Origin: Bacteroidota bacterium
GTDB lineage: Bacteria > Bacteroidota > Bacteroidia > Sphingobacteriales > Sphingobacteriaceae
NCBI GenBank assembly: GCA_018828585.1
Contig: JAHJVW010000068.1
Span: forward strand, 1-55,107
Reading direction: 5' to 3'
Length of the DNA stretch: 55,107 nucleotides
Shown here: in pieces, positions 43,896 through 52,473 of the stretch
Position numbering within the stretch: position 1 is the first letter of the stretch
How the letters are laid out: each line of letters starts with the position of its first letter
Translations under genes and position numbers: made by a program
Notes under the pieces: model-generated
Seen by the model: only the letters and a program-made list of their open reading frames with translations
Told to the model about the DNA's origin: nothing
Database searches by the model: none

Positions 43896-44582
43896 TTAGT
43901 TACCTGATGCTGCTTTTGCTTCAGCCTTCATTTTAGCATTTGCAACAATAACAATTTCAACTCTTCTGTTCTGCGCTCTACCGTCTTCGGTATCATTAGA
44001 AGCAATTGGTTCTGATTCTCCTTTACCTACAGTTTTTAATCTGTTAAAATCAACACCTTGTGCTAATGCATAAGTTTTAACTGCATTTGCTCTTTCTAAT
44101 GAAAGCTTAGAATTATAAGCATCGGTACCCTTAGAATCTGTATGACCAATAATCATAATGTCAGTATTTGGATATTTATTTAAAGATGCTGCTAAATTAT
44201 CAATGTTTTGCTTTGCTGTCGCTGTTAAAGCCGATTGATCGAATCCAAAAAGAATACCTGAATCAAACTTCACAATAATACCTTCACCAGCAGGAATAAC
44301 TGTCGCACCAGGAACTGTTTTTTCAATTTCCGCAGCTTGCTTATCCATATTTCTACCAATATAAGCACCAGCTGTACCACCAATTGCACCACCAATAATA
44401 GCCCCAACAGCTGTATTACCAGCTTTTTTACCAATTAACGCACCAATCGTACCGCCTGCGGCAGCACCAATTGCAGCACCTTTTTGTGTTTTTGTTAACG
44501 ATTTACAGGCAGGCATAATAGCGGTAACTCCAAGAATCACAACTAATCCTAATGCTGTTATTTTTAATTTATTAGTTTTCAT
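43896..44582 (-). CDS. OmpA-family lipoprotein with glycine zipper
   Basis: A 228-residue outer-membrane lipoprotein. The signal peptide ends in a lipobox (IMPAC) with the lipidated residue at Cys26. A glycine-zipper domain spans about 34-80 (GAAIGAAAGGTIGALIGKKA). The peptidoglycan-binding OmpA_C domain spans about 105-215: FGFDQSALTATAKQ, MIIGHTDSKGTDAYN (diaminopimelate-binding Asp) and NRRVEIVI (Arg). It likely anchors the outer membrane to the cell wall. A single gene closed by a strong terminator. Confidence 0.94.
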   Translation of the reverse strand: MKTNKLKITALGLVVILGVTAIMPACKSLTKTQKGAAIGAAAGGTIGALIGKKAGNTAVGAIIGGAIGGTAGAYIGRNMDKQAAEIEKTVPGATVIPAGEGIIVKFDSGILFGFDQSALTATAKQNIDNLAASLNKYPNTDIMIIGHTDSKGTDAYNSKLSLERANAVKTYALAQGVDFNRLKTVGKGESEPIASNDTEDGRAQNRRVEIVIVANAKMKAEAKAASGN

Positions 44583-44655
44583 AATTTATTTATTATAGTT
44601 TAAACTTAATACTCAAAGTAGATGCCAAACATCGTATTTTGCAATTTGTTTTTAA

Positions 44656-45495
44656 ATGAAAAATCCTGAAATAGATAAAATAGCTATAATTGGCTGCGGG
44701 TGGTTGGGTTCCCCATTAGCTATCAATTTAATTAAAAAAGGTTATTATGTTAAGGGTAGTACTACTCGTAAAGAGAAAATAGCTACATTATCTGCACAAC
44801 ATATCGACCCTTTTTTAGTACAGTTAAACCCAAACTTAGAGGGTGATGATCCTCAATTATTTTTAGATGCTGATCTCTTAATTATCAATATCCCACCTGG
44901 CAGAAGTTCTGGAAGTGTAACTAATTATCAGCAAAAAATAGAAAATCTTATTACTGAAATTTCTAAATCTCCCATAAAGAAATTAATCTTCATTTCATCC
45001 ACATCAGTCTACAAAGAAATCAATGATAAAGTTGATGAAGCCACATTAGCTTTAGATAATTCTGAGGCTGCATTAAGAATGTTGAACGCTGAGAACAGCT
45101 TAAAATCAATTAAAAATGTTGATTCCTCGATCATAAGAATGGCGGGCTTAATTGGTCCAGGTCGACATCCAGGGAGATTTTTTGCAGGGAAAGAAAATAT
45201 TCCCAATGGATTATCCCCGGTTAATTTAATCCATTTGGATGACTGTATTGGAATAATTGTACATGTAATAGAAAATAATCTTTGGAACGTAACATTTAAC
45301 GGAGCCGCTCCAAGTCATCCATCTAAAGATGACTTTTATGGTTTAGCAAGCAAAAATTTCTACAATAAAAACGCAAAGTTCATTAATGAGCAGGGAAATT
45401 TCAAAATAGTAGATTCTTCAAAAATAATAGCAAAAGGCTATGAGTTTAAGCATCCTGATTTGATGGAATGGCTTCTTCAAACTTCTCAAAATTGA
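44656..45495 (+). CDS. NAD(P)-binding SDR/epimerase-like protein (YeeZ type)
   Basis: A 279-residue extended short-chain dehydrogenase-like protein. The nucleotide loop is IAIIGCGWLGSPLAINLIKKG (GxGxxG). FISSTSVYKEIN has the Ser/Tyr-like core, but the YxxxK motif is degenerate. IIRMAGLIGPGRHPGRFFAG and VNLIHLDDCIGII are typical of the YeeZ/nucleotide-sugar-epimerase group. Substrate unknown. Its last 50 bases are also coding on the opposite strand for the DUF2452 gene. Promoter-like GTATTTTGC lies just upstream. Confidence 0.82.
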   Translation: MKNPEIDKIAIIGCGWLGSPLAINLIKKGYYVKGSTTRKEKIATLSAQHIDPFLVQLNPNLEGDDPQLFLDADLLIINIPPGRSSGSVTNYQQKIENLITEISKSPIKKLIFISSTSVYKEINDKVDEATLALDNSEAALRMLNAENSLKSIKNVDSSIIRMAGLIGPGRHPGRFFAGKENIPNGLSPVNLIHLDDCIGIIVHVIENNLWNVTFNGAAPSHPSKDDFYGLASKNFYNKNAKFINEQGNFKIVDSSKIIAKGYEFKHPDLMEWLLQTSQN

Positions 45496-45934
45496 AAGAG
45501 GCTTTATCTAAAACATCCCAAGTAGAATCTGATAGTAACCGAATAGTTGATAAATAGCGACTAAATGCTTTTGAACGACCCCATTCTTGTGGTGCAATCA
45601 TACTTACCAAAAATTTTCCTTTTTCTTCCTTTTCATACAGATGATAGATTTGACCCATCACTGGTTTAAAACGCATATCCGCTTGATAGATTAGTTCCGA
45701 AATTTTTAAACGATCTTCAATTTCTTGAACTTGCTGCATAATCAATTCGGCTTGTTTGCGTAGCATACCAATTTGCTGATGTGCTTGCATATACATTGCC
45801 TCAACAGCATTGGCTCTTACTTTATTTTTATCTATGAGTTTAATTGCCGGAGAACTTACAGTCATTGGAACTGGAGAAAACTTTGCTTCTCCGGTATAAT
45901 AGGTTGATTTTTCTGATTCTGATTCCTGACTCAT
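45446..45934 (-). CDS. DUF2452 protein
   Basis: A 162-residue protein of DUF2452, a small family of unknown function that is common in Bacteroidota. Recognisable parts are ANAVEAMYMQAHQQIGMLRKQ, a coiled-coil helix QVQEIEDRLKISELIYQAD, then MRFKPVMGQIYHLYEKEEKGKFLVSMIAPQEWG-type text typical of the family. The N-terminus is polar and acidic, and there is no signal peptide. The 3' end overlaps the SDR gene by 50 bases in opposite orientation, with both reading frames intact. Confidence 0.82.
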   Translation of the reverse strand: MSQESESEKSTYYTGEAKFSPVPMTVSSPAIKLIDKNKVRANAVEAMYMQAHQQIGMLRKQAELIMQQVQEIEDRLKISELIYQADMRFKPVMGQIYHLYEKEEKGKFLVSMIAPQEWGRSKAFSRYLSTIRLLSDSTWDVLDKASFNFEKFEEAIPSNQDA

Positions 45935-46149
45935 TTTATACTATTTTACTATGGTGAGCATTGCCTTTGACCTGCCTAAAATTTTAAATTATTTTACAAA
46001 ACAACAATTTTCAATTAAACCCAAAAGTATGGCTTTAGTTTCTACTCGTCTATAAAAAAACACCTTCTAACTTCGTATTTTGCAAGTGGTCGGTTTTTGA
46101 CTAAAAAATGATAGCCATTTCTATAACTTCGCTTTGTTAAATATCAATA

Positions 46150-47190
46150 ATGAAAGACTTTGCAAAGTGCTTATTAGGTGGAATTAAGTTGGGAACTATT
46201 GTTGCCGTAGTGTTGATTTTGTTTTATCTAATTTCGACTAAGAATATACAGTGGACCTATACTGGAGTGACTTTTATGTTTAGTGTCAGTATTGCTACTT
46301 CTATTTCGTTTTTGATCAAACTAGTTGATAATTATAGAAAGAAATATAATCCTCAAAACTTCTTTTTTATTTGGAGCCTATATTATTTAGCGGCAATGTT
46401 AGGGATGACCTTTGCTAGTGAAATTTGCCTATTTATACTTCGTGTTTTTATTGAACATAGCGCTTATACTATTTTTGCCGAACCAAAACAATTGTTAATT
46501 AATTTAGTGATTTCATTAGTTGTAACTACTGTTGTTGGTGTTTACCAAAGTCAACGTAACAGATTAGAGGTGGAGTTAAAGGAGAAGGAATTTGATATTG
46601 TCAAACTAAATCAATTAAAAACTCAAGCCGAATTACAATCTTTACAATCCAGAATTAATCCGCATTTTTTATATAATTCCTTAAACTCTATTGCCAGCTT
46701 GATTCATATTGATACGGATAAGGCAGAGGATATGACGCTAAAACTGTCAAAGTTGTTTAGGTATAGCATCAATACACAAAATGAAAATTTCACCTCAGTA
46801 AAAGATGAAGTAGAAATTGTAAAAACTTATCTGGATATAGAAAGAGTCCGATTTGGAGACCGCATTAATTTTATTTTAGATATTGATGAGGCCGCGTTGA
46901 ATGAACAAATCCCACGATTCATTTTACAACCTTTAGTAGAAAATGCCTTAAAACATGGTTTAAACGATATGGTGAAAGACGGTGAATTGAAATTAAAGGT
47001 AGAAGTTTCAGATAATAATTTGTTTCTTATGATATTAGACAATGGTAAACCTTTTCCTGATGAATTGAATTCGGGGTATGGTTTACAAAGTACTTACGAA
47101 AAACTACAACTGCTTTATTCAAATAATTATGAAATTCAAATCATGAATGGACCCCAAAAGCAAATTAAAATTACCTTACCAAAATCATGA
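46150..47190 (+). CDS. LytS/YehU-family membrane sensor histidine kinase
   Basis: A 346-residue kinase with four membrane helices in the first 135 residues, a short coiled coil and the HisKA_7TM-associated His_kinase domain. The phospho-acceptor is His172 in RINPHFLYNSLNS. The ATPase has FILQPLVENALKHGLND and a short LDNGKPFP...GYGLQSTYEKL. No extracytoplasmic sensor is present, so the membrane bundle probably senses. Its TGA overlaps the ATG of the LytTR regulator (47187-47190), a tight partner arrangement. GTATTTTGC near 46074 is a plausible -7 element. Confidence 0.93.
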   Translation: MKDFAKCLLGGIKLGTIVAVVLILFYLISTKNIQWTYTGVTFMFSVSIATSISFLIKLVDNYRKKYNPQNFFFIWSLYYLAAMLGMTFASEICLFILRVFIEHSAYTIFAEPKQLLINLVISLVVTTVVGVYQSQRNRLEVELKEKEFDIVKLNQLKTQAELQSLQSRINPHFLYNSLNSIASLIHIDTDKAEDMTLKLSKLFRYSINTQNENFTSVKDEVEIVKTYLDIERVRFGDRINFILDIDEAALNEQIPRFILQPLVENALKHGLNDMVKDGELKLKVEVSDNNLFLMILDNGKPFPDELNSGYGLQSTYEKLQLLYSNNYEIQIMNGPQKQIKITLPKS

Positions 47191-47936
47191 CAAATATTTT
47201 CTCTTGCATTATAATAGATGACGAAGAATTAGCCAGACAAAGGCTAATTAGACTATTATCGCCTTATACTTTTATTAATATTATTGCAGAAGCAACAAAT
47301 GGCCAAGAAGGCTTAAAATTAGTAGATCAGCATCAACCTGATTTAATTTTTTTAGACGTAGAAATGCCAGTAATGAACGGTTTTGAGATGCTCTCGAAAG
47401 TTAAAAAGCAACCCAAAGTAATTTTCACAACGGCTTACGATCAGTATGCCATCAAAGCTTTTGAAGAAAATTCTTTGGATTACCTGTTGAAGCCTATTGA
47501 GAAAGAGCGTCTGGAAAAAAGTATAGAGAAACTACAAGAAATGCACAAACCAATGGCTTTGCCTTTGCAGGATTTATTAGATCAACTTAAACCAAAAAAA
47601 GAAATTAAAACATTGACCATTAAAATTGGCGACAAAATTTTATTGATCCAATTGAATCATATTGTAGCCATTGAAGCTGAAGATAAGTATGTTTTTTTAC
47701 ATACCGAAGATGGCAATAAGCACCTAACTGATTTTACCTTAAGTAGTTTGGAGGAGAAACTTCCAGAAAATTTTTGCCGAATACACAGAAGCACCATCAT
47801 TAATACTAGTCATATCAAAGAGATTAGAAAAAGCTTTAATGGCGTCTTGATTTTTGTGATGAATAACAAAGAGCAAAGCAAATTCACTAGTAGTCGAAGT
47901 AATTCTGAGGCAATAAGGGAGCGATTTGATATTTAA
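47187..47936 (+). CDS. LytTR-family response regulator
   Basis: A 249-residue regulator. The receiver has IIIDDEELARQRL and the phospho-acceptor Asp57 in LIFLDVEMPVMNGF, plus TTAYDQYAIKAFEE and LDYLLKPI. The C-terminal LytTR DNA-binding domain covers about 145-249, with VAIEAEDKYVFLHT, RIHRSTIINTSHIKEIRKS and a typical end. It is coupled to the upstream kinase by a 4-base overlap. No clear target gene is adjacent. A bidirectional terminator follows. Confidence 0.94.
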   Translation: MTNIFSCIIIDDEELARQRLIRLLSPYTFINIIAEATNGQEGLKLVDQHQPDLIFLDVEMPVMNGFEMLSKVKKQPKVIFTTAYDQYAIKAFEENSLDYLLKPIEKERLEKSIEKLQEMHKPMALPLQDLLDQLKPKKEIKTLTIKIGDKILLIQLNHIVAIEAEDKYVFLHTEDGNKHLTDFTLSSLEEKLPENFCRIHRSTIINTSHIKEIRKSFNGVLIFVMNNKEQSKFTSSRSNSEAIRERFDI

Positions 47937-47961
47937 AACGCTAGTTTTTTTGAGTAAGAAT

Positions 47962-48003
47962 AAAGCAGGAAATTAGAAAATTAACTTCCTGCTTTCTTTA
48001 TTT
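47962..48003. terminator. Bidirectional terminator between the LytTR and M20 genes
   Basis: AAAGCAGGAA (47962-47971) pairs with TTCCTGCTTT (47986-47995), with a U-rich flank on the plus strand (CTTTATTT) and T-rich sequence on the minus strand. It lies between convergent genes. Confidence 0.75.
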
Positions 48004-49306
48004 AATTACTTTTATTAAGGTAATCAATTGTTAAATCAGACAAAGCCTTTACGCCTAATTTAAATCCACTTTCGTCAATAAAAAAATCAGGTGTGTGGTG
48101 TGATGGAGCCGTTAAAGGATCTTGTCCTTTAGGCATCCCTCCTAAAAAGATAAATATCCCAGGCGCTTTTTCTTGGTAAAAAGAAAAATCCTCTGCACCA
48201 GTTACTGCTGGCCTTAACAATACATTCTCTGCACCTGCAACTGCCTGTAAAGTAGGTAACATTCTGGCCGTTAAAGCTGGATCATTATAAGTAACTGGAT
48301 AATGTATACTAAAAGGAATCTTAACTTCTGCAGTTGCGCCCGCTGCTTCCGCAGTTTTAGTGACAATAGTTTTAATCCTTTCGATGAACATTTTTTCGTC
48401 CTCTTTACTTAGGTTACGAACGGTTCCCATCATCTCTACTTCTTCAGGAATGATGTTAGAACGAACTCCTCCATGTATTGAACCAATAGTTACTACCCCA
48501 GCATTCTCTGTTAAATTTAAATTTCTACTCACAATGGTTTGTAAAGCATTGATAATTTGAGCAGATACAACAACGGGATCAATAGAAGACCAAGGATAAG
48601 CGCCATGAGCTTGTCGACCGTGAACTTTAATTTGCATATCATTCACGCCGGCCATCGTTCCTCCCGGACGATAGGTGATTTTACCTACTTCTGTTTGAGA
48701 ATTAATGTGTAGACCAAAAACCGCATCAACATGCGGATTTTCCATTACACCTTCTTTTACCATTAATTCTGCACCACCTTCTTCTCCAAACGGAGCTCCT
48801 TCTTCGGCTGGTTGAAAAATAAATTTTACGGTTCCTTTTAAATCCGACTTCATCGATGATAAAACCTCGGCAACGCCCATTAAAATCGCCATGTGAGAAT
48901 CATGTCCGCAAGCATGCATCGCACCCACTTCTTGTCCATTAAACTGTGTTTTTACTTTTGAAGCGAAAGGAACAGGCGTTCTTTCCACAACTGGTAAGCC
49001 ATCCATATCAGCTCTTAATGCTACAACCATCCCTGGTTTTCCTCCTTTTAGTAATCCCACAACACCGGTTTTACCTACTCCAGTGGTTACTTCAATTCCT
49101 AAAGATTTTAGGTGTTTGGCGATAATTTCTGCAGTTCTAAATTCGCGATTTCCCAATTCAGGATGCTCGTGAAAGTCTTCACGCCAAGCAATTACTTGCT
49201 TTTCAATAGCATCAGCTTTCGCAGATACCTTTTGCTTTAAAGCTTCGGTTTGTGCCGATGCTGTTATTGATAATCCTAATAAGGAAATGAATAAGAGTTT
49301 TTTCAT
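48002..49306 (-). CDS. Secreted M20-family amidohydrolase
   Basis: A 434-residue metal hydrolase of the M20D/hippurate-hydrolase-like group, which cleaves N-acyl amino acids or similar amides. A signal peptide (about 1-19, ending TASAQ) indicates export. DFHEHPELGNREFRTA, VALRADMDGLPV, MHACGHDSHMAILMG (metal ligands) and FQPAEEGAPFGEEGG are the classical landmarks. The dimerisation domain includes GRQAHGAYPW. A -7-like TATCTTTC precedes it on its strand. Substrate cannot be named from sequence. Confidence 0.92.
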   Translation of the reverse strand: MKKLLFISLLGLSITASAQTEALKQKVSAKADAIEKQVIAWREDFHEHPELGNREFRTAEIIAKHLKSLGIEVTTGVGKTGVVGLLKGGKPGMVVALRADMDGLPVVERTPVPFASKVKTQFNGQEVGAMHACGHDSHMAILMGVAEVLSSMKSDLKGTVKFIFQPAEEGAPFGEEGGAELMVKEGVMENPHVDAVFGLHINSQTEVGKITYRPGGTMAGVNDMQIKVHGRQAHGAYPWSSIDPVVVSAQIINALQTIVSRNLNLTENAGVVTIGSIHGGVRSNIIPEEVEMMGTVRNLSKEDEKMFIERIKTIVTKTAEAAGATAEVKIPFSIHYPVTYNDPALTARMLPTLQAVAGAENVLLRPAVTGAEDFSFYQEKAPGIFIFLGGMPKGQDPLTAPSHHTPDFFIDESGFKLGVKALSDLTIDYLNKSN

Positions 49307-49399
49307 TTGTTTTATGATTTGGAAATGAAAGATAGTAATTAGAATTACTAAAATCCAAAGCGCAATAAAGAAGATACATAAACCCTATTGAAATGCCAG

Positions 49400-49416
49400 C
49401 CTGCCGAATTGGCAGG
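49400..49416. repeat. Small palindromic repeat CCTGCCGAATTGGCAGG
   Basis: CCTGCC and GGCAGG are perfect inverted arms around GAATT. The word belongs to a common class of short Bacteroidota palindromes. It sits in the 286-base gap between aspS and the M20 gene, upstream of the M20 promoter region. An open frame reading through it (49212-49487) is not believed. Confidence 0.5.
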
Positions 49417-49501
49417 AATACTTGCCTAGTGGCTAATGCCTTGTGAAGTATAAATGAAAAGTGGGAGCTCACTAACATAGTAGTCATTGTTTTTCTTTTC
49501 T

Positions 49502-49541
49502 AAAAAACAATGAAGCCTAACCAAAATGGTCAGGCTTTTAA
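49502..49541 (-). terminator. Terminator after aspS
   Basis: On the minus strand AAGCCTGACCA (49537-49527), loop, TGGTTAGGCTT (49523-49513) with one mismatch, then CATTGTTTTTT. It lies about 50 bases beyond the aspS stop and ends its transcript. Confidence 0.7.
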
Positions 49542-49545
49542 TTAT

Positions 49546-49590
49546 CATAATGCAAGTCATCTTGATTCTTGCATCTTAAATCTTGCTTCT
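49546..49590 (-). repeat. CAAGA-word spacer downstream of aspS
   Basis: On the minus strand the 45 bases after the aspS stop are a run of CAAGA/TAAGA words, such as GCAAGATTTAAGATGCAAGA. The composition resembles the AAGA-rich spacers before dtd. Confidence 0.4.
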
Positions 49591-49592
49591 AT

Positions 49593-51338
49593 CTAAGCAG
49601 TCGTTTCAATACTCAATTCCTTCTTCTGCTTATCATCAATGGTGGATGGAGAATCAATCATGACATCACGACCAGAGTTGTTTTTAGGGAAAGCAATGAC
49701 ATCTCTAATCGTATCTAAACCTGCTAAAATGGATACTAAACGATCAAAACCGAAAGCAATACCACCATGCGGAGGAGCACCATATTCAAAAGCTTCTAAC
49801 AAGAAACCGAACTGCTTTTGAGCTTCTTCAGGAGTAAAGCCTAAATGTTTGAACATGATGGATTGCAGTTTCCGATCATGAATGCGGATAGAACCACCAC
49901 CAATCTCAGTCCCGTTGATGACCAAGTCATAAGCGTTTGCTCTTACGTTTCCTGGGTCGGTATCTAACATTGCGATATCTTCTGGCTTTGGCGAAGTGAA
50001 CGGATGGTGCATAGCGTGGTAACGCTCTGTTTCCTCATCCCATTCTAACAAAGGAAAATCGATTACCCAAAGAGGAGCGAAAGTATTTTTATCGCGTAAG
50101 CCTAAACGGTTACCCATTTCTAAACGCAATTCGTTCAATTGCTTACGAGCTTTATCTTTTGCTCCAGCTAAAACTAAAACTAAATCGCCCGGCTCAGTTG
50201 CAAAAGCAGTCGACCATTTTTTCAATTGTTCTTCATCATAAAATTTATCTACTGATGATTTTAAAGATCCATCTTCGTTATGACGCATGTAGATTAATCC
50301 TGTAGCACCAATCTGCGGACGTTTTACATAATCAGTCAACTCATCTAATTGCTTACGGGTATAGGATGCAGCACTTTTTGCATTAATCCCCACCACAAAT
50401 TCTGCATTGTCAAAAACAGGGAAACCCACGCCTTTAACAATGTTGTTCAATTCCACAAACTCCATCCCAAAACGGATATCTGGTTTATCAGAACCATATA
50501 AACGCATCGCATCTGCATAATGCATTCTTGGGAAATCTTCAAACTCAATTCCCTTAACGTTTTTGAACATGTGGCGAGTTAAGCCTTCAAACATGTTCAA
50601 TATATCTTCCTGCTCAATAAAAGCCATTTCACAATCAATCTGCGTAAACTCAGGCTGACGGTCGGCTCTTAAATCTTCATCTCTAAAGCATTTTACAATC
50701 TGGAAATAACGGTCAAAACCAGAAACCATTAACAATTGCTTGAAGGTTTGTGGCGATTGTGGCAGAGCATAAAACTCACCCGGATTCATACGGCTTGGCA
50801 CCACAAAATCTCTGGCACCTTCTGGTGTGGATTTAATTAAAACTGGAGTTTCTACTTCTAAAAAGCCTTCCGCATCTAAATATTTACGGATTTCTTGGGC
50901 CATTTTATGGCGTAAGATTAAATTATTACGAACTGGGTTACGGCGTAAATCTAGGTAACGATATTTCATACGCAACTCATCACCACCATCCGTTTCATCT
51001 TCAATCATAAATGGAGGTAGTTTTGCCACGTTTAAAATTTCCAGATTAGAAACCTTGATTTCTATCTCACCAGTCGGGATTTTTAAGTTCTTGTTAGAAC
51101 GCTCCAATACCGTACCCGTCACTTTAATCACAAACTCACGACCTAAATCCTTTACTTTTGTACGCAAATCATCAGCGTCATCGGTATTTACCACCAATTG
51201 CGTTAAACCGTAACGGTCTCTCACGTCAATAAAAGTAGTTCCTCCTAAATCACGTGTTTTTTGTACCCAACCGCTTAAAATCACCTCCAGACCTAAATTT
51301 GAAAGGTTCAATTCCCCACAAGTGTGCGTTCTATGCAT
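49593..51338 (-). CDS. aspS: Aspartyl-tRNA synthetase AspS
   Basis: Class IIb synthetase charging tRNA-Asp. The 581 residues match bacterial AspRS. They include the N-terminal OB fold ([26 protein letters not shown] region), motif 1 with [13 protein letters not shown], motif 2 [18 protein letters not shown], the bacterial GAD insertion and motif 3 [13 protein letters not shown]. An exact -7 box lies at 51379-51386 on its strand. In this window it is a single-gene transcript closed by a terminator. Confidence 0.96.
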   Translation of the reverse strand: MHRTHTCGELNLSNLGLEVILSGWVQKTRDLGGTTFIDVRDRYGLTQLVVNTDDADDLRTKVKDLGREFVIKVTGTVLERSNKNLKIPTGEIEIKVSNLEILNVAKLPPFMIEDETDGGDELRMKYRYLDLRRNPVRNNLILRHKMAQEIRKYLDAEGFLEVETPVLIKSTPEGARDFVVPSRMNPGEFYALPQSPQTFKQLLMVSGFDRYFQIVKCFRDEDLRADRQPEFTQIDCEMAFIEQEDILNMFEGLTRHMFKNVKGIEFEDFPRMHYADAMRLYGSDKPDIRFGMEFVELNNIVKGVGFPVFDNAEFVVGINAKSAASYTRKQLDELTDYVKRPQIGATGLIYMRHNEDGSLKSSVDKFYDEEQLKKWSTAFATEPGDLVLVLAGAKDKARKQLNELRLEMGNRLGLRDKNTFAPLWVIDFPLLEWDEETERYHAMHHPFTSPKPEDIAMLDTDPGNVRANAYDLVINGTEIGGGSIRIHDRKLQSIMFKHLGFTPEEAQKQFGFLLEAFEYGAPPHGGIAFGFDRLVSILAGLDTIRDVIAFPKNNSGRDVMIDSPSTIDDKQKKELSIETTA

Positions 51339-51378
51339 TGTATTTGTATTTTTTTGGTTTACACCGTTTTCTGTGCGC

Positions 51379-51386
51379 CAAATATA
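51379..51386 (-). promoter_or_regulatory. -7 promoter box of aspS
   Basis: TATATTTG on the minus strand is an exact TAnnTTTG box, giving a predicted leader of about 35 bases before the aspS ATG. No convincing -33 TTTG is seen at the usual distance. Confidence 0.45.
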
Positions 51387-51462
51387 AGTTTAAATATATT
51401 TTTAGGGAAGTTTAATGTTTTTTAGGTTTTGGCAAAGCAGGGTTTGGTAATTCTTGGGTTCC

Positions 51463-51551
51463 GATAGTAACCGTCCCGATATTCTATCGGGATCCGCTCA
51501 TACGCCGTAAGGCATTAGGCACTGAGGCCGGTATACGCTGCACTCGGGTTT
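51463..51551 (+). repeat. Dispersed palindromic repeat, copy 3
   Basis: Starts GATAGTAACCGTCCCG, contains CCCGATATTCTATCGGG, continues ATCCGCT, and ends CGCTGCACTCGGGTTT. Its head and tail match copy 1 (6368-6445), while the middle about 35-45 bases differ and hold another hairpin (GCCGTAAGGC). It lies just after the stop of the 51565-52011 gene and before the aspS promoter, again at a gene 3' end. Confidence 0.6.
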
Positions 51552-51564
51552 GGAGTGAAAGTTT

Positions 51565-52011
51565 TTAACAAAAATTTATTTGCTGCAAATTTTTCTCTAC
51601 TAATTTCGAATAAAAATCCAATTTATTTAAATAACTATCTAAATTATTCCCTGAAATACTAGTATACTTTTTCGCTTGAACTAACCTTTTCACGCTATCC
51701 TTTCTATCTTTCATTAATTCAGAGATAACAGATTGCCCTTCAATAATTGTCCAAGGAACTTCATCATAAATAAAACTCTTTATAAAAGATTTAAAAGGGA
51801 TATCTAATAATTGAAGTATATTAATTAACTTTTCTGTGAAATCGAATGAATAATTCATTACTAAACCCATTGCTACCACCTCATTTTGAATTTTTCTTCC
51901 TGAATTTAGGGCTGAAACAAAACCTAGAAAGGAAATACTCCCCCTTTCAATAATTTCAATTAAATCTTGTAATTCCCTATTAGAATCAACTTCATCGATT
52001 TTATTAATCAT
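51565..52011 (-). CDS. Hypothetical protein
   Basis: A 148-residue protein I do not recognise. It is acidic at the N-terminus (NKIDEVDSNRELQDLIEIIE), mostly helical, and has one cysteine, at the very end. It has no membrane helix or signal peptide. A 213-base AT-rich spacer precedes it and the dispersed repeat copy 3 follows within 15 bases. The local GC is lower than in its neighbours. The size and context resemble small accessory or defence-associated proteins, but no motif supports a function. Confidence 0.6.
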   Translation of the reverse strand: MINKIDEVDSNRELQDLIEIIERGSISFLGFVSALNSGRKIQNEVVAMGLVMNYSFDFTEKLINILQLLDIPFKSFIKSFIYDEVPWTIIEGQSVISELMKDRKDSVKRLVQAKKYTSISGNNLDSYLNKLDFYSKLVEKNLQQINFC

Positions 52012-52224
52012 AATTATATAGTTTAATAATCATTTATAAGTTTAAAATTAATAAAATTTGAATGTATTTCAGATCAAAACATTTTGTTTTACTTGATACA
52101 TTTATCCTATAGTCAAGATGACGTCAAACCCATGCGTCACCTCGAGGAAAGGAGAGGTCTCATTAAATGTTAGTTAGTTATTCCAATTTAGTATCTAAAG
52201 AATAATAAGTAAATTTGATAAACA
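52012..52224. other. AT-rich spacer between divergent small genes
   Basis: No gene is seen. A higher-GC patch (about 52119-52160, GATGACGTCAAACCCATGCGTCACCTCGAGG region) contains the near-palindrome TGACGTCA and repeated GCGTCA/GACGTCA words. It may be an operator or a repeat remnant. The rest is AT-rich promoter-like sequence for the two flanking units. Confidence 0.4.
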
Positions 52225-52473
52225 ATGCCAACGATACTTTTTATTTACGGCTGGAGATTATTTTTCTACTCCAATGAAGGTACAGAACCTATTCATGTTC
52301 ATGCTGAAAAAGGAGACATGGAATGTAAATTTTGGATTTTGGTAGAAGAAGTAGAAATTAAGGAAGCTTTTTCATTTAATCTTACACCTCAATCCAAAAA
52401 GGAAATTAAAAAGATTATTTACCAGCATTTTGATTTAATTGTAGATTCTTGGAACACTTATTTTAAAAAATAA
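52225..52473 (+). CDS. DUF4160 protein
   Basis: An 82-residue member of DUF4160. The near-diagnostic start is MPTILFIYGWRLFFYSNEGT, followed by EPIHVHAEKGDMECKFWI. The family is usually found next to a DUF2442 gene and is suspected to form a toxin-antitoxin-like or accessory pair. No activity is established to my knowledge. The conserved HVH motif could bind metal. The TAA stop overlaps the ATG of the DUF2442 gene by one base, so the two are translated together. Confidence 0.88.
   Translation: MPTILFIYGWRLFFYSNEGTEPIHVHAEKGDMECKFWILVEEVEIKEAFSFNLTPQSKKEIKKIIYQHFDLIVDSWNTYFKK

Noticed and set aside
49212-49487. 91-codon frame upstream of the M20 gene
   Set aside because: Reads through a palindromic repeat and overlaps the M20 signal-peptide coding region antisense-like in another frame; no family features.
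51463-51551. Possible tRNA or tRNA-like fold
   Set aside because: Hairpins are present but there is no TψC-like GGTTCNANTCC arm, no acceptor stem or anticodon arm in tRNA geometry.
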